A DNA stretch of 64,000 nucleotides from an archaeon (GCA_021828185.1 JAKASI010000005.1:1-64000), one strand, 5' to 3'; shown: positions 35,941 to 44,048, numbered from the stretch's first letter. The notes: generated by a model not told the origin, from the letters alone. Made by a program: numbers and translations.

Positions 35941-36039
35941 CCCAAAGACAGTAGGCGATGTCACGAACTCGACGAGGGCAGAGGAGAGTATTGCGTCATA
36001 GTGCGCGACCCAGAAGGGAACGAATTCTGCGTCCAATAG
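35941..36039 (+). pseudogene. C-terminal remnant of a VOC/glyoxalase-fold protein
   Basis: A frame ending at TAG 36037-36039 encodes LDEGRGEYCVIVRDPEGNEFCVQ. The RDPEGNEFCV ending is the hallmark C-terminus of vicinal-oxygen-chelate (glyoxalase/bleomycin resistance) proteins, whose Glu is a metal ligand. No start codon or upstream domain is present, so only the last strand pair survives. This is a gene fossil. Confidence 0.55.
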
Positions 36040-36091
36040 AGGGGCCGGCCGTCGGCCAGGACTGTGGTTAGGACGCGAGTTCTACCTATCC

Positions 36092-37552
36092 TCATAGGTC
36101 GAAGTACATGTAGAACTCGTAGGGGTGCGGCCGCGCTGCCACGCTCCTGTACGCTTCCATCTCCAGCTCCATCATCACTTCCACAAGGTCCTTCGGGAAG
36201 ACTCCTTCGAGGAACGCGTCGTCGCTCCTGAGGCTCTCCACCGCCTCCTTCAGACTCCCTGGGAGCTCCCCGACGTTGAGCTCGCGCCTCTTTTCGGGGG
36301 TGAGCTTGTAGATGTCCTGGTCAACGGGGTCCCCCGGGTCTGTCTTCTTCCGGACCCCGTCAAGTCCTGCAGCCGTGATGGCCGCGAACGCGAGATAGGG
36401 GTTGCAGGACGGGTCCGGTGTCCGGAACTCGACCCTCTTCGTGCCTTCTGACCCCTTCTCATAGACCGGGATTCTCACGTTGGCCGACCTGTTCATCTTG
36501 CTCCACGCTATGTAGACTGGGGCCTCAAACCCCGGGACCAGCCTGTGGTACGAGTTGGTCGTCGGGGCCACGATGGCGCAGAGCGCTCGGCTGTGCTCCA
36601 TTATCCCTCCGATGTAGTATCTCGCGGTCTGGCTCAGCTCGGCGTAGGAGTCCTCCGGGTCGAAGAAGGCGTTCCTCCCCCCTTTCCAGAGGCTCGAGTG
36701 CGTATGCATCCCCACCGCGTTGTCTCTGAATATCGGCTTCGGCATGGTTGTCGCGATCATCCCCATCCTGCTGGCGACGTTCTTTGTCACGAACTTGTAG
36801 GTCATCACGCTGTCAGCCATGGTCACAAGCTCGTCCCTGTAGATGTCAATCTCGCACTGACCTGCCGTGGCCACCTCGTGGTGGTGGGCGTTGCTGTAGA
36901 TTCCGAACCCTTCTCTCAAGTAGTTGACGCAGACGCTGCGATACTCGCTAAGGGTGTCTACAGGCTGGGCAGGGTAGTAGCCATCCTTGAACCTGATGGG
37001 GAAATTGGTCCCCCTGGCTTCGTTTGCAGACTCTCTGGACGAAATCCTGAAGCCGGAACTGAAGGGGTTGTTCACCTCCCAGGTCGCAGAGTCGAAGACG
37101 AAGAACTCGACCTCGGGCCCCCAGAGCGAATCGGTGAACCCCGCCTGCTTTATGGCCTGCTCGGCTTTTTGCGCCACGCCCCGAGGGTCCCTGCTGAACC
37201 TCCCTGCACCGTAGCCGGAATGGACGTCGCAGATTAGCCTGGCGGTCTTGATTCCTTCTTCCATCCAGGGGAAGACCCCGAAGGTCGAAGGGTCCGGAAC
37301 AAGCATCATGTCTGATTCGTTGATTTCGACGAACCCCTTCACCGACGAGCCGTCGAGTTTTCCCGCCCCCTCGGAGAAGATCTCCTCCCTCATCATCTCG
37401 CTGGGGATGCTCACGTGTCTGAGCCTGCCGGGGACATCCGTGAACTGCAGGTCGACGAACTTCACCCGTTCCCTTGAAATACGGTCCATGACCTCGTCGA
37501 CGCCCAGGATTTTTCTGACCAGCTCTCCCTTCTCCGTAAGCTGAAATGTCAA
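36092..37552 (-). CDS. glnA: Glutamine synthetase
   Basis: About 486 residues, catalysing ATP-dependent glutamine formation from glutamate and ammonia. The N-terminal beta-grasp domain has VKFVDLQFTDVPGRLRHV. The catalytic domain shows DGSSVKGF, LWGPEVEFFVF (metal Glu), HHHEVATAGQCEI, GMHTHSSLWK and RPHPYEFYMYF at the end. NRSANVRIP contains the substrate-binding Arg. The TTG at 37550-37552 is chosen because a TATA element (37572-37584) lies 26 nt upstream and a longer frame would cross it. Divergent from an Lrp/AsnC regulator, which probably controls it. Confidence 0.95.
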   Translation of the reverse strand: MTFQLTEKGELVRKILGVDEVMDRISRERVKFVDLQFTDVPGRLRHVSIPSEMMREEIFSEGAGKLDGSSVKGFVEINESDMMLVPDPSTFGVFPWMEEGIKTARLICDVHSGYGAGRFSRDPRGVAQKAEQAIKQAGFTDSLWGPEVEFFVFDSATWEVNNPFSSGFRISSRESANEARGTNFPIRFKDGYYPAQPVDTLSEYRSVCVNYLREGFGIYSNAHHHEVATAGQCEIDIYRDELVTMADSVMTYKFVTKNVASRMGMIATTMPKPIFRDNAVGMHTHSSLWKGGRNAFFDPEDSYAELSQTARYYIGGIMEHSRALCAIVAPTTNSYHRLVPGFEAPVYIAWSKMNRSANVRIPVYEKGSEGTKRVEFRTPDPSCNPYLAFAAITAAGLDGVRKKTDPGDPVDQDIYKLTPEKRRELNVGELPGSLKEAVESLRSDDAFLEGVFPKDLVEVMMELEMEAYRSVAARPHPYEFYMYFDL

Positions 37553-37564
37553 CCTGCAGTCAGT

Positions 37565-37607
37565 TGTCCAGTAAATAATATAAGTCTCACTAGTCCACGG
37601 CTGGACA
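37565..37607. promoter_or_regulatory. Shared promoter and inverted repeat between glnA and an Lrp-type regulator
   Basis: A perfect inverted repeat TGTCCAG (37565-37571) and CTGGACA (37601-37607) flanks the AT-rich TAAATAATATAAG at 37572-37584. The AT-rich core is about 26 nt from the glnA TTG on the minus strand and about 54 nt from the regulator GTG on the plus strand. The repeat is a good candidate operator for the neighbouring Lrp/AsnC protein, which would cover both promoters. Confidence 0.5.
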
Positions 37608-37631
37608 TTATCACCCAAAGAGGCGCAGGTT

Positions 37632-38135
37632 GTGGACAAAAGTAGCGGCGAGGCCGGCAAGGGCCGGGGTCACTCTGGACGACCGGCCATCGACCAGCTT
37701 GACCTGAAAATCCTCCGGAGCCTCCTGACAGACGGACGGATGTCCTTCAGGGAGCTCGCCTCGAACCTGGGGGTGTCTACCACAACCGTAGCCGCCAGGG
37801 TCTCACGCCTCGAGGCGGCCAAGGTGATCGGCGGGTACTCGACGGTCGTAGACTTCCAGAGGCTCGGTTACGAGCTCACGGTGGTCACCGAAATCCACGT
37901 CTCCAAGGGGAAGCTCCTGGAGATGGAACAGGAGATCGCCAAGGTCCCAGGGGTGGTCGCGGTCTACGACGTGACCGGCGAGATAGACGCCATAGTAATA
38001 TCGAAATGCAGGGACAGGGAGGAGCTGAGCCGCTTCACCAAGGGCCTGCTGTCAATGCATTTCGTGGAGAGGACCAACTCGCACGTTGTCCTGACCACCG
38101 TCAAGGAAGACTTCAGGCTCCCGCTGCAACCTTAA
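37632..38135 (+). CDS. Lrp/AsnC family transcriptional regulator
   Basis: This 167-residue protein starts with GTG. It has an N-terminal helix-turn-helix (IDQLDLKILRSLLTDGRMSFRELASNLGVS..TVAARVSRL) and a C-terminal RAM ligand-binding domain (VVTEIHVSKGKLLEMEQEIAKVPGVVAVYDVTGEIDAIVISKC). A 20-residue Gly/Lys-rich tail precedes the HTH. The divergent position next to glutamine synthetase suggests that it senses an amino acid and regulates glnA and itself. Confidence 0.9.
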   Translation: MDKSSGEAGKGRGHSGRPAIDQLDLKILRSLLTDGRMSFRELASNLGVSTTTVAARVSRLEAAKVIGGYSTVVDFQRLGYELTVVTEIHVSKGKLLEMEQEIAKVPGVVAVYDVTGEIDAIVISKCRDREELSRFTKGLLSMHFVERTNSHVVLTTVKEDFRLPLQP

Positions 38136-38163
38136 ATGCGCTCTGCGACGCAAAAGGCTGGTC

Positions 38164-38667
38164 TTGACGAAGATTAGGGTCAGGCTTGGAGCCGCGGAGG
38201 CAGAGGTCGAGGCGGAGCCCGAGCATCTTAGGGAAGCCATTGACCTTGTCCCGGAGCTAACGGCGAAGCTCCCCAGGCAGCCGCGGGGAGGCACGGACGC
38301 TTCCGAGGCGGCAGCCGTCCCAGCAGGGGATTTCGCGCAGTCTCCGCAGTCTGCAGAAATCCCGGTCGTCACCCTCGAGAAGGGGGACTCACTGGCCGAC
38401 GTGATAGGCAAGTTCTTCTCGGCTCCCTGGGGGCGCGAGCGAAGGAAGCTTTCGGACGTCAGAGAGGCTCTCCAGTCATACGGGTTGAACTACCCCAAAC
38501 AGTCAGTGGCTGTGGCCCTGCTCAGGCTCGCAAAGACGACGAAACTCAGGCGTTTCAAAGCTGAGGACGGGGAGTTCGTCTACACCTCCGGCACGACCCT
38601 CCCGAGTCTGCGTCAGGCGCAAGAAGGGCCGGTCCTGGGCGGGTTGACCGCCACAGAACAAACCTGA
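38164..38667 (+). CDS. Protein of unknown function with a C-terminal winged-helix-like domain
   Basis: This 167-residue protein starts with TTG 30 nt after a TATA-like CTTAAATG (38131-38138). The N-terminus (IRVRLGAAEAEVEAEPEHLREAIDLVPELTAKL) is a short alpha/beta segment, then a Pro/Ala-rich linker, then a domain (SDVREALQSYGLNYPKQSVAVALLRLAKTTKLRRFKAEDGEFVY) that has the layout of a winged helix. The same general plan recurs in the genes at 39.0 and 39.5 kb. I do not recognise a named family. Confidence 0.6.
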   Translation: MTKIRVRLGAAEAEVEAEPEHLREAIDLVPELTAKLPRQPRGGTDASEAAAVPAGDFAQSPQSAEIPVVTLEKGDSLADVIGKFFSAPWGRERRKLSDVREALQSYGLNYPKQSVAVALLRLAKTTKLRRFKAEDGEFVYTSGTTLPSLRQAQEGPVLGGLTATEQT

Positions 38668-38752
38668 TGCCCTGGGGATCCTGCGCTCGACTGAAAAGAC
38701 CCGCTCCTGGGGAAGGGTCTGGAACCCTGCCGTTGGCGCGCCTGTACGCGGG

Positions 38753-38884
38753 TCAGGCCGCGTATATCGTCTCGCTTATGGTCGACGCCTGACAGACGGG
38801 GCACCTGCCGAAATTCTTGAACGAGGCCGGGTCGTAGACGGTCCCGCACTTGCTGCACACCTTCAGGTCGCCAGGGTTGACCAT
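38753..38884 (-). CDS. Small zinc-ribbon protein
   Basis: A 43-residue protein with ATG at 38884. Two CxxC knuckles (VCSKCGTVYDP and RCPVCQAS) sit 18 residues apart, forming a zinc ribbon. Archaeal genomes contain many such tiny ribbon proteins, often of unknown role in transcription or translation. It lies between two genes on the other strand, which weakens the call a little. Confidence 0.55.
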   Translation of the reverse strand: MVNPGDLKVCSKCGTVYDPASFKNFGRCPVCQASTISETIYAA

Positions 38885-39001
38885 CCGACCCCCGATGACG
38901 CATCGCCCTCTGACTCGTCTTGCCGCACCCGCCGAACTGGGGGTGGGATGTCTCTGGCTCCCCGACCTGACCGACCAGTCTCCATTTCGCCCCGATACTG
39001 A

Positions 39002-39008
39002 TTTAAAC
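39002..39008 (+). promoter_or_regulatory. TATA-like box
   Basis: TTTAAAC is centred 29 nt upstream of ATG 39033. This decides the start of the following gene, whose frame is open well upstream. Confidence 0.45.
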
Positions 39009-39032
39009 GGTCCAAAAGTCCATGCGCCGCGA

Positions 39033-39545
39033 ATGTCCAGCGAGAGGGAACTCCATATCTCTGTGAGATACGGGGACGCCGCTGTCGAGTTCTCGGGTTC
39101 CCCCGAGGTCGTGATGCGTTCTCTGCACGAGTTTGTCTCGAAGGTGATACCCAGCATGGACATCGCGCGGATCATCAGCGTGAACTACTCCCTCAACGAC
39201 CTGATACAGATGTTCAAGGAGTACGTCCGGGTGACCCCGGAGGGCCCTCGTGTGTGGACCCAGGACCGCAAGCTCAGCGACAGGGACGTCATCCTCCTCC
39301 AGCTGGTCGCTTCGAGGATAGCAAACCTCAGCGGCAAGGCCCAGACGGACGCCATGGGGGTTGCCGACATCGAAAGCGCGACCGGCCTTTACCCCAAGAC
39401 CATAAGCTCGCGCTTGAGCGAGCTCACGAAGTCTGCCAACGTCGAGCGGGTCGACTCCGAACAGGGGGGTAAGTACAGGATAACCACCGTGGGGACGAAC
39501 CGGCTCGGTGAACAGCTCTCTAGGAAGTTCAGGGCTGTCCCTTGA
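39033..39545 (+). CDS. Putative winged-helix DNA-binding protein
   Basis: About 170 residues beginning MSSERELHISVRYGDAAVEF. The N-terminal half is an alpha/beta segment that includes VEFSGSPEVVMRSLHEFV; the C-terminal half has VADIESATGLYPKTISSRLSELTKSANV...YRITTVG, a helix-turn-helix with a wing. The N-terminal layout (a short beta segment followed by a helix) resembles that of the gene at 38164, so the two may be distant paralogues. It convergently overlaps the next gene by 17 bases. Confidence 0.6.
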   Translation: MSSERELHISVRYGDAAVEFSGSPEVVMRSLHEFVSKVIPSMDIARIISVNYSLNDLIQMFKEYVRVTPEGPRVWTQDRKLSDRDVILLQLVASRIANLSGKAQTDAMGVADIESATGLYPKTISSRLSELTKSANVERVDSEQGGKYRITTVGTNRLGEQLSRKFRAVP

Positions 39546-40023
39546 ACGGGTACTTCTGGACGTACCTGTAGTTCCGCATGCTTCCGTCCCTGAATAGGGA
39601 CCCTTCTCTCACCAGGTCGACCAGAGTGTGGGAGACCGCGGTCCTGTCATAGTGGTACCCCCTCCTGCTCATCTCCTCGTGGACCTCGGAGAGCGCCTTC
39701 GGGGCAGCGAACCACCCCTCTTTCCACATGGTGGTAATCACCCCTCTGCAGGTCTCGAACCTCCTCTCGTCGGCGCCCTGTTCCTGGGGTTCAACCAGCA
39801 CTGGCTCCTTGGATGCCATCCCAGCCAGCACGCTCTCGACCGCCTGCTGGACCCGATCCTCCTGGGTGGTGATCTCGACTTCCCAGGCGCCGCGCTTGAG
39901 CTTGACGGTGACGCTTGGGGGCTTCTCGCTTTCGGACAACTCGATCTTGTTGCGCCTGTTGTCCAAGATGCCGTTATTTGAACTCAAGACCTCCTTTGCG
40001 GGTACAAGGAAAGACCCTGCCAT
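39529..40023 (-). CDS. Putative winged-helix protein divergent from nurA
   Basis: About 164 residues from ATG 40023 (MAGSFLVPAKEV), which is about 32 nt downstream of a TATA-like TATATAAG on the minus strand. The N-terminal part has SVTVKLKRGAWEVEITTQEDRV, a beta segment like those at 38.2 and 39.0 kb. The C-terminal part (PKALSEVHEEMSRRGYHYDRTAVSHTLVDLVREGSLFR) is a winged helix. The location, divergent from nurA-herA with palindromes in between, suggests that it could regulate them. No named family recognised. Confidence 0.55.
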   Translation of the reverse strand: MAGSFLVPAKEVLSSNNGILDNRRNKIELSESEKPPSVTVKLKRGAWEVEITTQEDRVQQAVESVLAGMASKEPVLVEPQEQGADERRFETCRGVITTMWKEGWFAAPKALSEVHEEMSRRGYHYDRTAVSHTLVDLVREGSLFRDGSMRNYRYVQKYPFKGQP

Positions 40024-40050
40024 GGGCGTCGGATTCCCCGGATGATTCAC

Positions 40051-40058
40051 TTATATAT
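40051..40058 (-). promoter_or_regulatory. TATA-like box of the winged-helix gene
   Basis: On the minus strand GATATATAAGTG is centred about 32 nt upstream of ATG 40023. It directly abuts the palindromes of the nurA control region. Confidence 0.4.
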
Positions 40059-40061
40059 CTT

Positions 40062-40124
40062 GCCCATGTTGCGCATGCGCAATATTTAATTACCGACTAT
40101 TGTATAGCCCATGTTGCGCAACAT
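40062..40124 (+). promoter_or_regulatory. Repeated palindromes in the nurA control region
   Basis: The 14-mer GCCCATGTTGCGCA occurs twice, at 40062-40075 and 40107-40120, exactly 45 bases apart. Each copy runs into a perfect 14-bp palindrome: TTGCGCATGCGCAA (40069-40082) and ATGTTGCGCAACAT (40111-40124). An AT-rich AATATTTAATT (40081-40091), a possible TATA box for nurA, lies between them. The second palindrome covers the nurA start. This is the architecture of a two-site operator. Confidence 0.6.
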
Positions 40125-41112
40125 GGCCATAGCTACCTTTCCGGCCATAGAAGACGAGCAGCTTACGTTCCTCGATTCGCTTGCGAAGGAGTTCGAGGAG
40201 GCGTTCGCCGAACTCGCCGAAAACGCGGAGCAGGAACTCGCGGGAAGGGCCTTCGTCTTCAGCAGGTACGGGAAGGAGCTCTATCCGTACTTCGAAGCGA
40301 CCGACGCCGACCTGGTCCCTGGGTGCATAATTCCCATCAAAGAAGGGCGACCGGTGGCGTCAGTCGACTCGACGTGCGTCCTCGTGGGGGAGACATCGCA
40401 GGGGGCACTGTACGCCGCGCGGACTGCAGTTGGGATCTCCTACGAGGGCGCCCTCCGCCGCTTTTTCAGGCTCGGGCCGATATTGGTGTATGCCAACGCG
40501 TCAGGGATGAGCGGGCTGGTCTCGCACATCCCGTCTTCCGAACTCGACCTCCTGCTGTCCGACCGCGCCGTCGCCGAGAGGTTCATCAGGAACACGATCG
40601 AAAGGCGGGTCATCGAGGCTCTCTCCACCGGGGACGGAAGCACAATAGTCATGGCGGACGGCTCCCTGAAGCACCCCATGGGCCAGTTTTCAGCGCCGGC
40701 GACCCACCGGGGCCCGGCGAGGTCGATGGTCGGGTTCTCAAAGTCGAGCAACCTGATCATGTCGGAGGACGCCATGGGCGCCCTCTCCAAGGCCCGGAGC
40801 CCCTCCTACCATGCGATAGACCGGGGCCCCATCAGCACGGTTCTGGCGAAGTTCACCCCCGACGGACTGGTCTTCAGGCTGGACATAGCGTCTCCCGAGC
40901 CCGCAGAGACGACCCTCGGCAGGATAATGTGGAACGACGCCTTCGCTTCGGGGTATCCTGACTCCCTGAAGGTCGCGCACCACCTTTCTATCTTCTCGAG
41001 GGCGGACGACCAGGCGCTGAAGGCCTTCGTGGCAAAGCGATTCAGAGTCCGCCAGCTGCACGCCTTCCCGCTCCGGAAGATCGCCCTCGGGAGCTTCAGG
41101 GGGGCCGCCTAG
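40111..41112 (+). CDS. nurA: NurA domain nuclease
   Basis: Up to 333 residues; ATG 40111 is listed, with ATG 40123 (MAIATFPAIEDEQL) possible. NurA is a 5'-3' nuclease that works with HerA to resect DNA ends before homologous recombination. The NurA core shows VASVDSTCVLVGE (first metal Asp), VMADGSLKHPMG (second Asp) and a C-terminal FAVAHHLSIF-like helix (KVAHHLSIFSRADDQAL). Directly followed, without gap, by the HerA gene, the classical partner. Divergence from the smaller crenarchaeal NurA is considerable, so assignment leans partly on the context. Confidence 0.8.
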   Translation: MLRNMAIATFPAIEDEQLTFLDSLAKEFEEAFAELAENAEQELAGRAFVFSRYGKELYPYFEATDADLVPGCIIPIKEGRPVASVDSTCVLVGETSQGALYAARTAVGISYEGALRRFFRLGPILVYANASGMSGLVSHIPSSELDLLLSDRAVAERFIRNTIERRVIEALSTGDGSTIVMADGSLKHPMGQFSAPATHRGPARSMVGFSKSSNLIMSEDAMGALSKARSPSYHAIDRGPISTVLAKFTPDGLVFRLDIASPEPAETTLGRIMWNDAFASGYPDSLKVAHHLSIFSRADDQALKAFVAKRFRVRQLHAFPLRKIALGSFRGAA

Positions 41113-42582
41113 GTGAAGATACTCAAGAAGGAATCTGACGACATACTGGTGGTGGCTTCCCCCAGGGAGCGGGTGCGGGTCGGGGACTACCTCCTCGCTG
41201 CCGAGTCGCACCGCGGGCTTGTGATGCAGGTGTACGACGAAAGGTACCTCGACGTGGAGGGGATAGAGGAGGAGATAGCGAGGGAAGAGGTGCTCTCTGC
41301 TTCCGCCCCGGGGGTGACGTCCGACCCTGCAGAGCTGACGACGATCTCCACCCTCATCCGCGACATGCGGATCCTTCTCTGCAAGGCCAGGGGGACCCTC
41401 GCCGGTGGAAGGCTCACCCCGATGGCCGACTGGATGCCGTCAAGGGTGAGCTCAGTGGTGAAGAGGCTGATGGTCGAGGACCTCGCCGACGCCGTCGCCC
41501 CCCTCGGGGTGAGAGACATCCGTCTCGGGACCGTCGACAGCGAGTCGGCCTTCGGCATTCCGGCCGAGGCGCTCGACGGAAGGATAACGGTGATCACTGG
41601 GCGCAAGGAGTCCGGGAAGTCTCACCTCGCGAAGATCCTCCTCCGGGGGCTTCTGGCGAACGGCGCCTATTCGGTGATCTTCGACCTGAACGACGAATAC
41701 GGCACCGTCGGCCAGCGCCTGGACGGCTCCGACGCCGGGGACGCGAGGAAGGTGAAGGTCCTCCGCCCTGGGAGGGAGCTGAAGTTCTCTCTCGCGTCCG
41801 TGGGACTGAGGCCGGTGACCAACCTCCTCTCGCACTCCCTCGACATGCCGGGGACCTCGCTCCGGGAGTTCGTGAAGATCTGGGAGCAGCTTGACAGCAG
41901 GGACGAGCTTTCCCTCGCCTCGCTGGAGCTGGCAATCCAGCAATGGAGGTGCAACGAGTTTGTGAGGGACGCGCTCTTCGCCAGGTACCACACCATCGCA
42001 TCATGCGGACTCTTCACCGACTCGGCCCACCAGCAGTTCGACCTCCAGGACTTCTTCGCCCTGAACAGGGGCGGAGGGGCCTTGGTGGTCTCGCTCAGCG
42101 GGGTCTCCCCACTCAACCGGAAGATGGTGGTGGAGCTGATCCTTTCGAAGCTCGTTGAGCTTCTCGAGCGGCGGAAGATCCCCCCGGTGTTCCTCTTCGC
42201 CGAGGAGGCGCACCTGTACCTGAGAGACACCTACTGGGAAGACCTGATAACCCGGATGCGGCACTTCGGCGTGTTCACGGTCTTCGTCACGAACCAGCCC
42301 GACGCCATAGACCAGAAGATCTACCGACAGGTGGACAACATCTTCCTCTACAACTTCAGCAACGACGCTGACCTCGCCCTGGTGTCGCAGGCGTCCATGG
42401 CCGACACGGACACGGTGAAGGCGATAGTCAGGACCCTCCCGCCGCGCATGTGCCTCCTCCTGGGCTATGCGGTGCGCAACCTCCCGGTCGTCGTAAGCGT
42501 GGACCCCATTGACACACCGCCTACGGGGGCAACCAGGCGGTTCTTCGACGACCAGCTGGAGCTCCGCCAGGAAGCACGATGA
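41113..42582 (+). CDS. herA: HerA-type DNA translocase/helicase
   Basis: This 489-residue protein has an N-terminal HAS barrel (ILVVASPRERVRVGDYLLA), then a RecA/FtsK-like ATPase. Walker A is GRKESGKSH near residues 162-170, departing from the usual GxTGSGKS. Walker B is VFLFAEEAHLYL, and FTVFVTNQPDAID is the sensor region. HerA hexamers pump DNA into NurA during end resection. GTG start, first base after the nurA stop. Converges with the pilin cluster, 3 bases apart. Confidence 0.88.
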   Translation: MKILKKESDDILVVASPRERVRVGDYLLAAESHRGLVMQVYDERYLDVEGIEEEIAREEVLSASAPGVTSDPAELTTISTLIRDMRILLCKARGTLAGGRLTPMADWMPSRVSSVVKRLMVEDLADAVAPLGVRDIRLGTVDSESAFGIPAEALDGRITVITGRKESGKSHLAKILLRGLLANGAYSVIFDLNDEYGTVGQRLDGSDAGDARKVKVLRPGRELKFSLASVGLRPVTNLLSHSLDMPGTSLREFVKIWEQLDSRDELSLASLELAIQQWRCNEFVRDALFARYHTIASCGLFTDSAHQQFDLQDFFALNRGGGALVVSLSGVSPLNRKMVVELILSKLVELLERRKIPPVFLFAEEAHLYLRDTYWEDLITRMRHFGVFTVFVTNQPDAIDQKIYRQVDNIFLYNFSNDADLALVSQASMADTDTVKAIVRTLPPRMCLLLGYAVRNLPVVVSVDPIDTPPTGATRRFFDDQLELRQEAR

Positions 42583-42585
42583 CTC

Positions 42586-43536
42586 TCAGCCCGCAGGGAC
42601 CGCCGTCATGTACGACCCGGCCTTGATGGTGACCGCTCCGCAGTTCGCCACGCAGGCGAAGTCGATCTGGAGGGTCCCGGGGGTCCCCCCGACCTTGACC
42701 GTGCCGAAGATGCCGGGGGTCTGGAAGACCGGAGGCGAGACGCCGAACCCGAAGCTGTTGGTCCCCGCGATGGGGGTGCCGGTCGAAGTGACGCAGTTCG
42801 TGGGCTGGTTTCCGCCCCCTTCCGGGTAGGACAGGGGGGTGCAGGCAATGACGAGGGTCGCGCCGGGCGGAAGCGAGTGGATCTCGAAGTCGTAGTCCTC
42901 TGTCCCGAAAGAAGGCTCGATGGCCGTGTAGGCTGCGAAGGTGTAGACGGTGTTCGCTGCCAGAGAGACCGCCAGCGTCGTCGAACCGTACCGGTTCTTC
43001 CCGCTCGTGGTCACGTCCGTCCGTACCCAGGCAGAGAGGGGGACGCCGGGCTGATGCTGGGGTGCCGAGTAGGTGTACCAGAAGGTGTTCCCCAGGGACG
43101 TGACCACCCCCACCGAGCTCCCGGGCGGGTTTCCGGACACGATCTGGTCGTACTTCGACAGGCAGGTCGCAGTGCCGGGGGCGCACACGGTGGCGGGGAC
43201 CATCCCCCCGACTGATGTCGTCCCCCCGCTGGGAATCTCCCCTGTCGCAGGTATGGGGTAGACGGTCCCGTTGGGGAACCTCAGGACCACGTAGTCGACA
43301 GCCAGGGCCGCAGGTCCATCGTTGAGGGCGGCAAGCCCCGAAGCCTGGGGGGTGAACGAGAGCACCTCTGCACCGTGCCTCGAGGCCGTCGACTGAGCCT
43401 GGAGCTCGCTCTCCGACGCCTGCGCCTGCAGCCCCGAAGCGTACGCCATGGAGCCCATGGCGAGGAGGAACACAACCACGAAGAAGACTGTCCCTATCAC
43501 AGACGCGACCCCCCTCCGCCGGTTCCGTGCCTTCAA
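42586..43536 (-). CDS. Type IV pilin-like protein (large)
   Basis: This 316-residue protein has a class III signal peptide: basic RNRRRG, then VASVIGTVFFVVVFLLAMGSM, which would be cut after the Gly by a prepilin peptidase and form the filament core helix. The mature part is Gly/Thr/Pro-rich, beta-stranded, and contains several cysteines in pairs (CAPGTATC, CVTSTG, CVANCG). As the largest of four pilins, it may be a minor or tip subunit. TTG start, last gene of the cluster. Confidence 0.72.
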   Translation of the reverse strand: MKARNRRRGVASVIGTVFFVVVFLLAMGSMAYASGLQAQASESELQAQSTASRHGAEVLSFTPQASGLAALNDGPAALAVDYVVLRFPNGTVYPIPATGEIPSGGTTSVGGMVPATVCAPGTATCLSKYDQIVSGNPPGSSVGVVTSLGNTFWYTYSAPQHQPGVPLSAWVRTDVTTSGKNRYGSTTLAVSLAANTVYTFAAYTAIEPSFGTEDYDFEIHSLPPGATLVIACTPLSYPEGGGNQPTNCVTSTGTPIAGTNSFGFGVSPPVFQTPGIFGTVKVGGTPGTLQIDFACVANCGAVTIKAGSYMTAVPAG

Positions 43537-43547
43537 TTCCTCTGCAC

Positions 43548-44048
43548 CTATGCCGGCACCACGACCGCGCTGAGGCTCCCCTGCGAACCCACAGAGGTGG
43601 TGACGGTGACGGTGCTCACCGACCCCAGCGAGAACGCGGTGCCCATGACGGTGAGCTCTACGAGCAAGCCCCTCCCTGGGGAGATGGTCGCGGGGACGTT
43701 CACTGCTCCAGGGTCAGCGCCCGTGGCAGGACAGGTCGTCATAACGGTCGAGCGCGAGACGGGGTCATAGAGGGAGTAGCAGTACGACGCGGCATCCGAG
43801 ACTCCGCTGGTCGACACTTCGAACGACCTGAAAGGGGCGTTCCCGGTGTTCTGGACGAGGACGGTCTCGATCGCCAGGTACGCTCCCTGGCGGATGTTTC
43901 CTTCCGTCACGGACACGGAAGCGCCCTGGTATGAAGCCACCGACCGCAGCCCCGCGGCCAGGACCACCGCGGAGCCCGCAGTCGCTACCGCGATGAGCAG
44001 GAAGACCTCGAGGTACGCGGCCACCGCAGCCCTGCGTCTAGGACTCAA
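43548..44048 (-). CDS. Type IV pilin-like protein
   Basis: About 166 residues from TTG 44048 (MSPRRRAAVAAYLEVFLLIAVATAG); a TTG at 44078 is possible. The basic RRRA followed by a hydrophobic helix with Glu at position +5 (AAVAAYLE) fits class III signal peptides. The mature domain is beta-rich with Ser/Thr/Val. The chosen start overlaps the previous pilin stop by 11 bases. Confidence 0.68.
   Translation of the reverse strand: MSPRRRAAVAAYLEVFLLIAVATAGSAVVLAAGLRSVASYQGASVSVTEGNIRQGAYLAIETVLVQNTGNAPFRSFEVSTSGVSDAASYCYSLYDPVSRSTVMTTCPATGADPGAVNVPATISPGRGLLVELTVMGTAFSLGSVSTVTVTTSVGSQGSLSAVVVPA

Noticed and set aside
36092..37660. Longer glutamine synthetase starting inside the Lrp-type regulator gene
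   Set aside because: The extension crosses the TATA element and operator; TTG 37552 fits both promoter spacing and family length.
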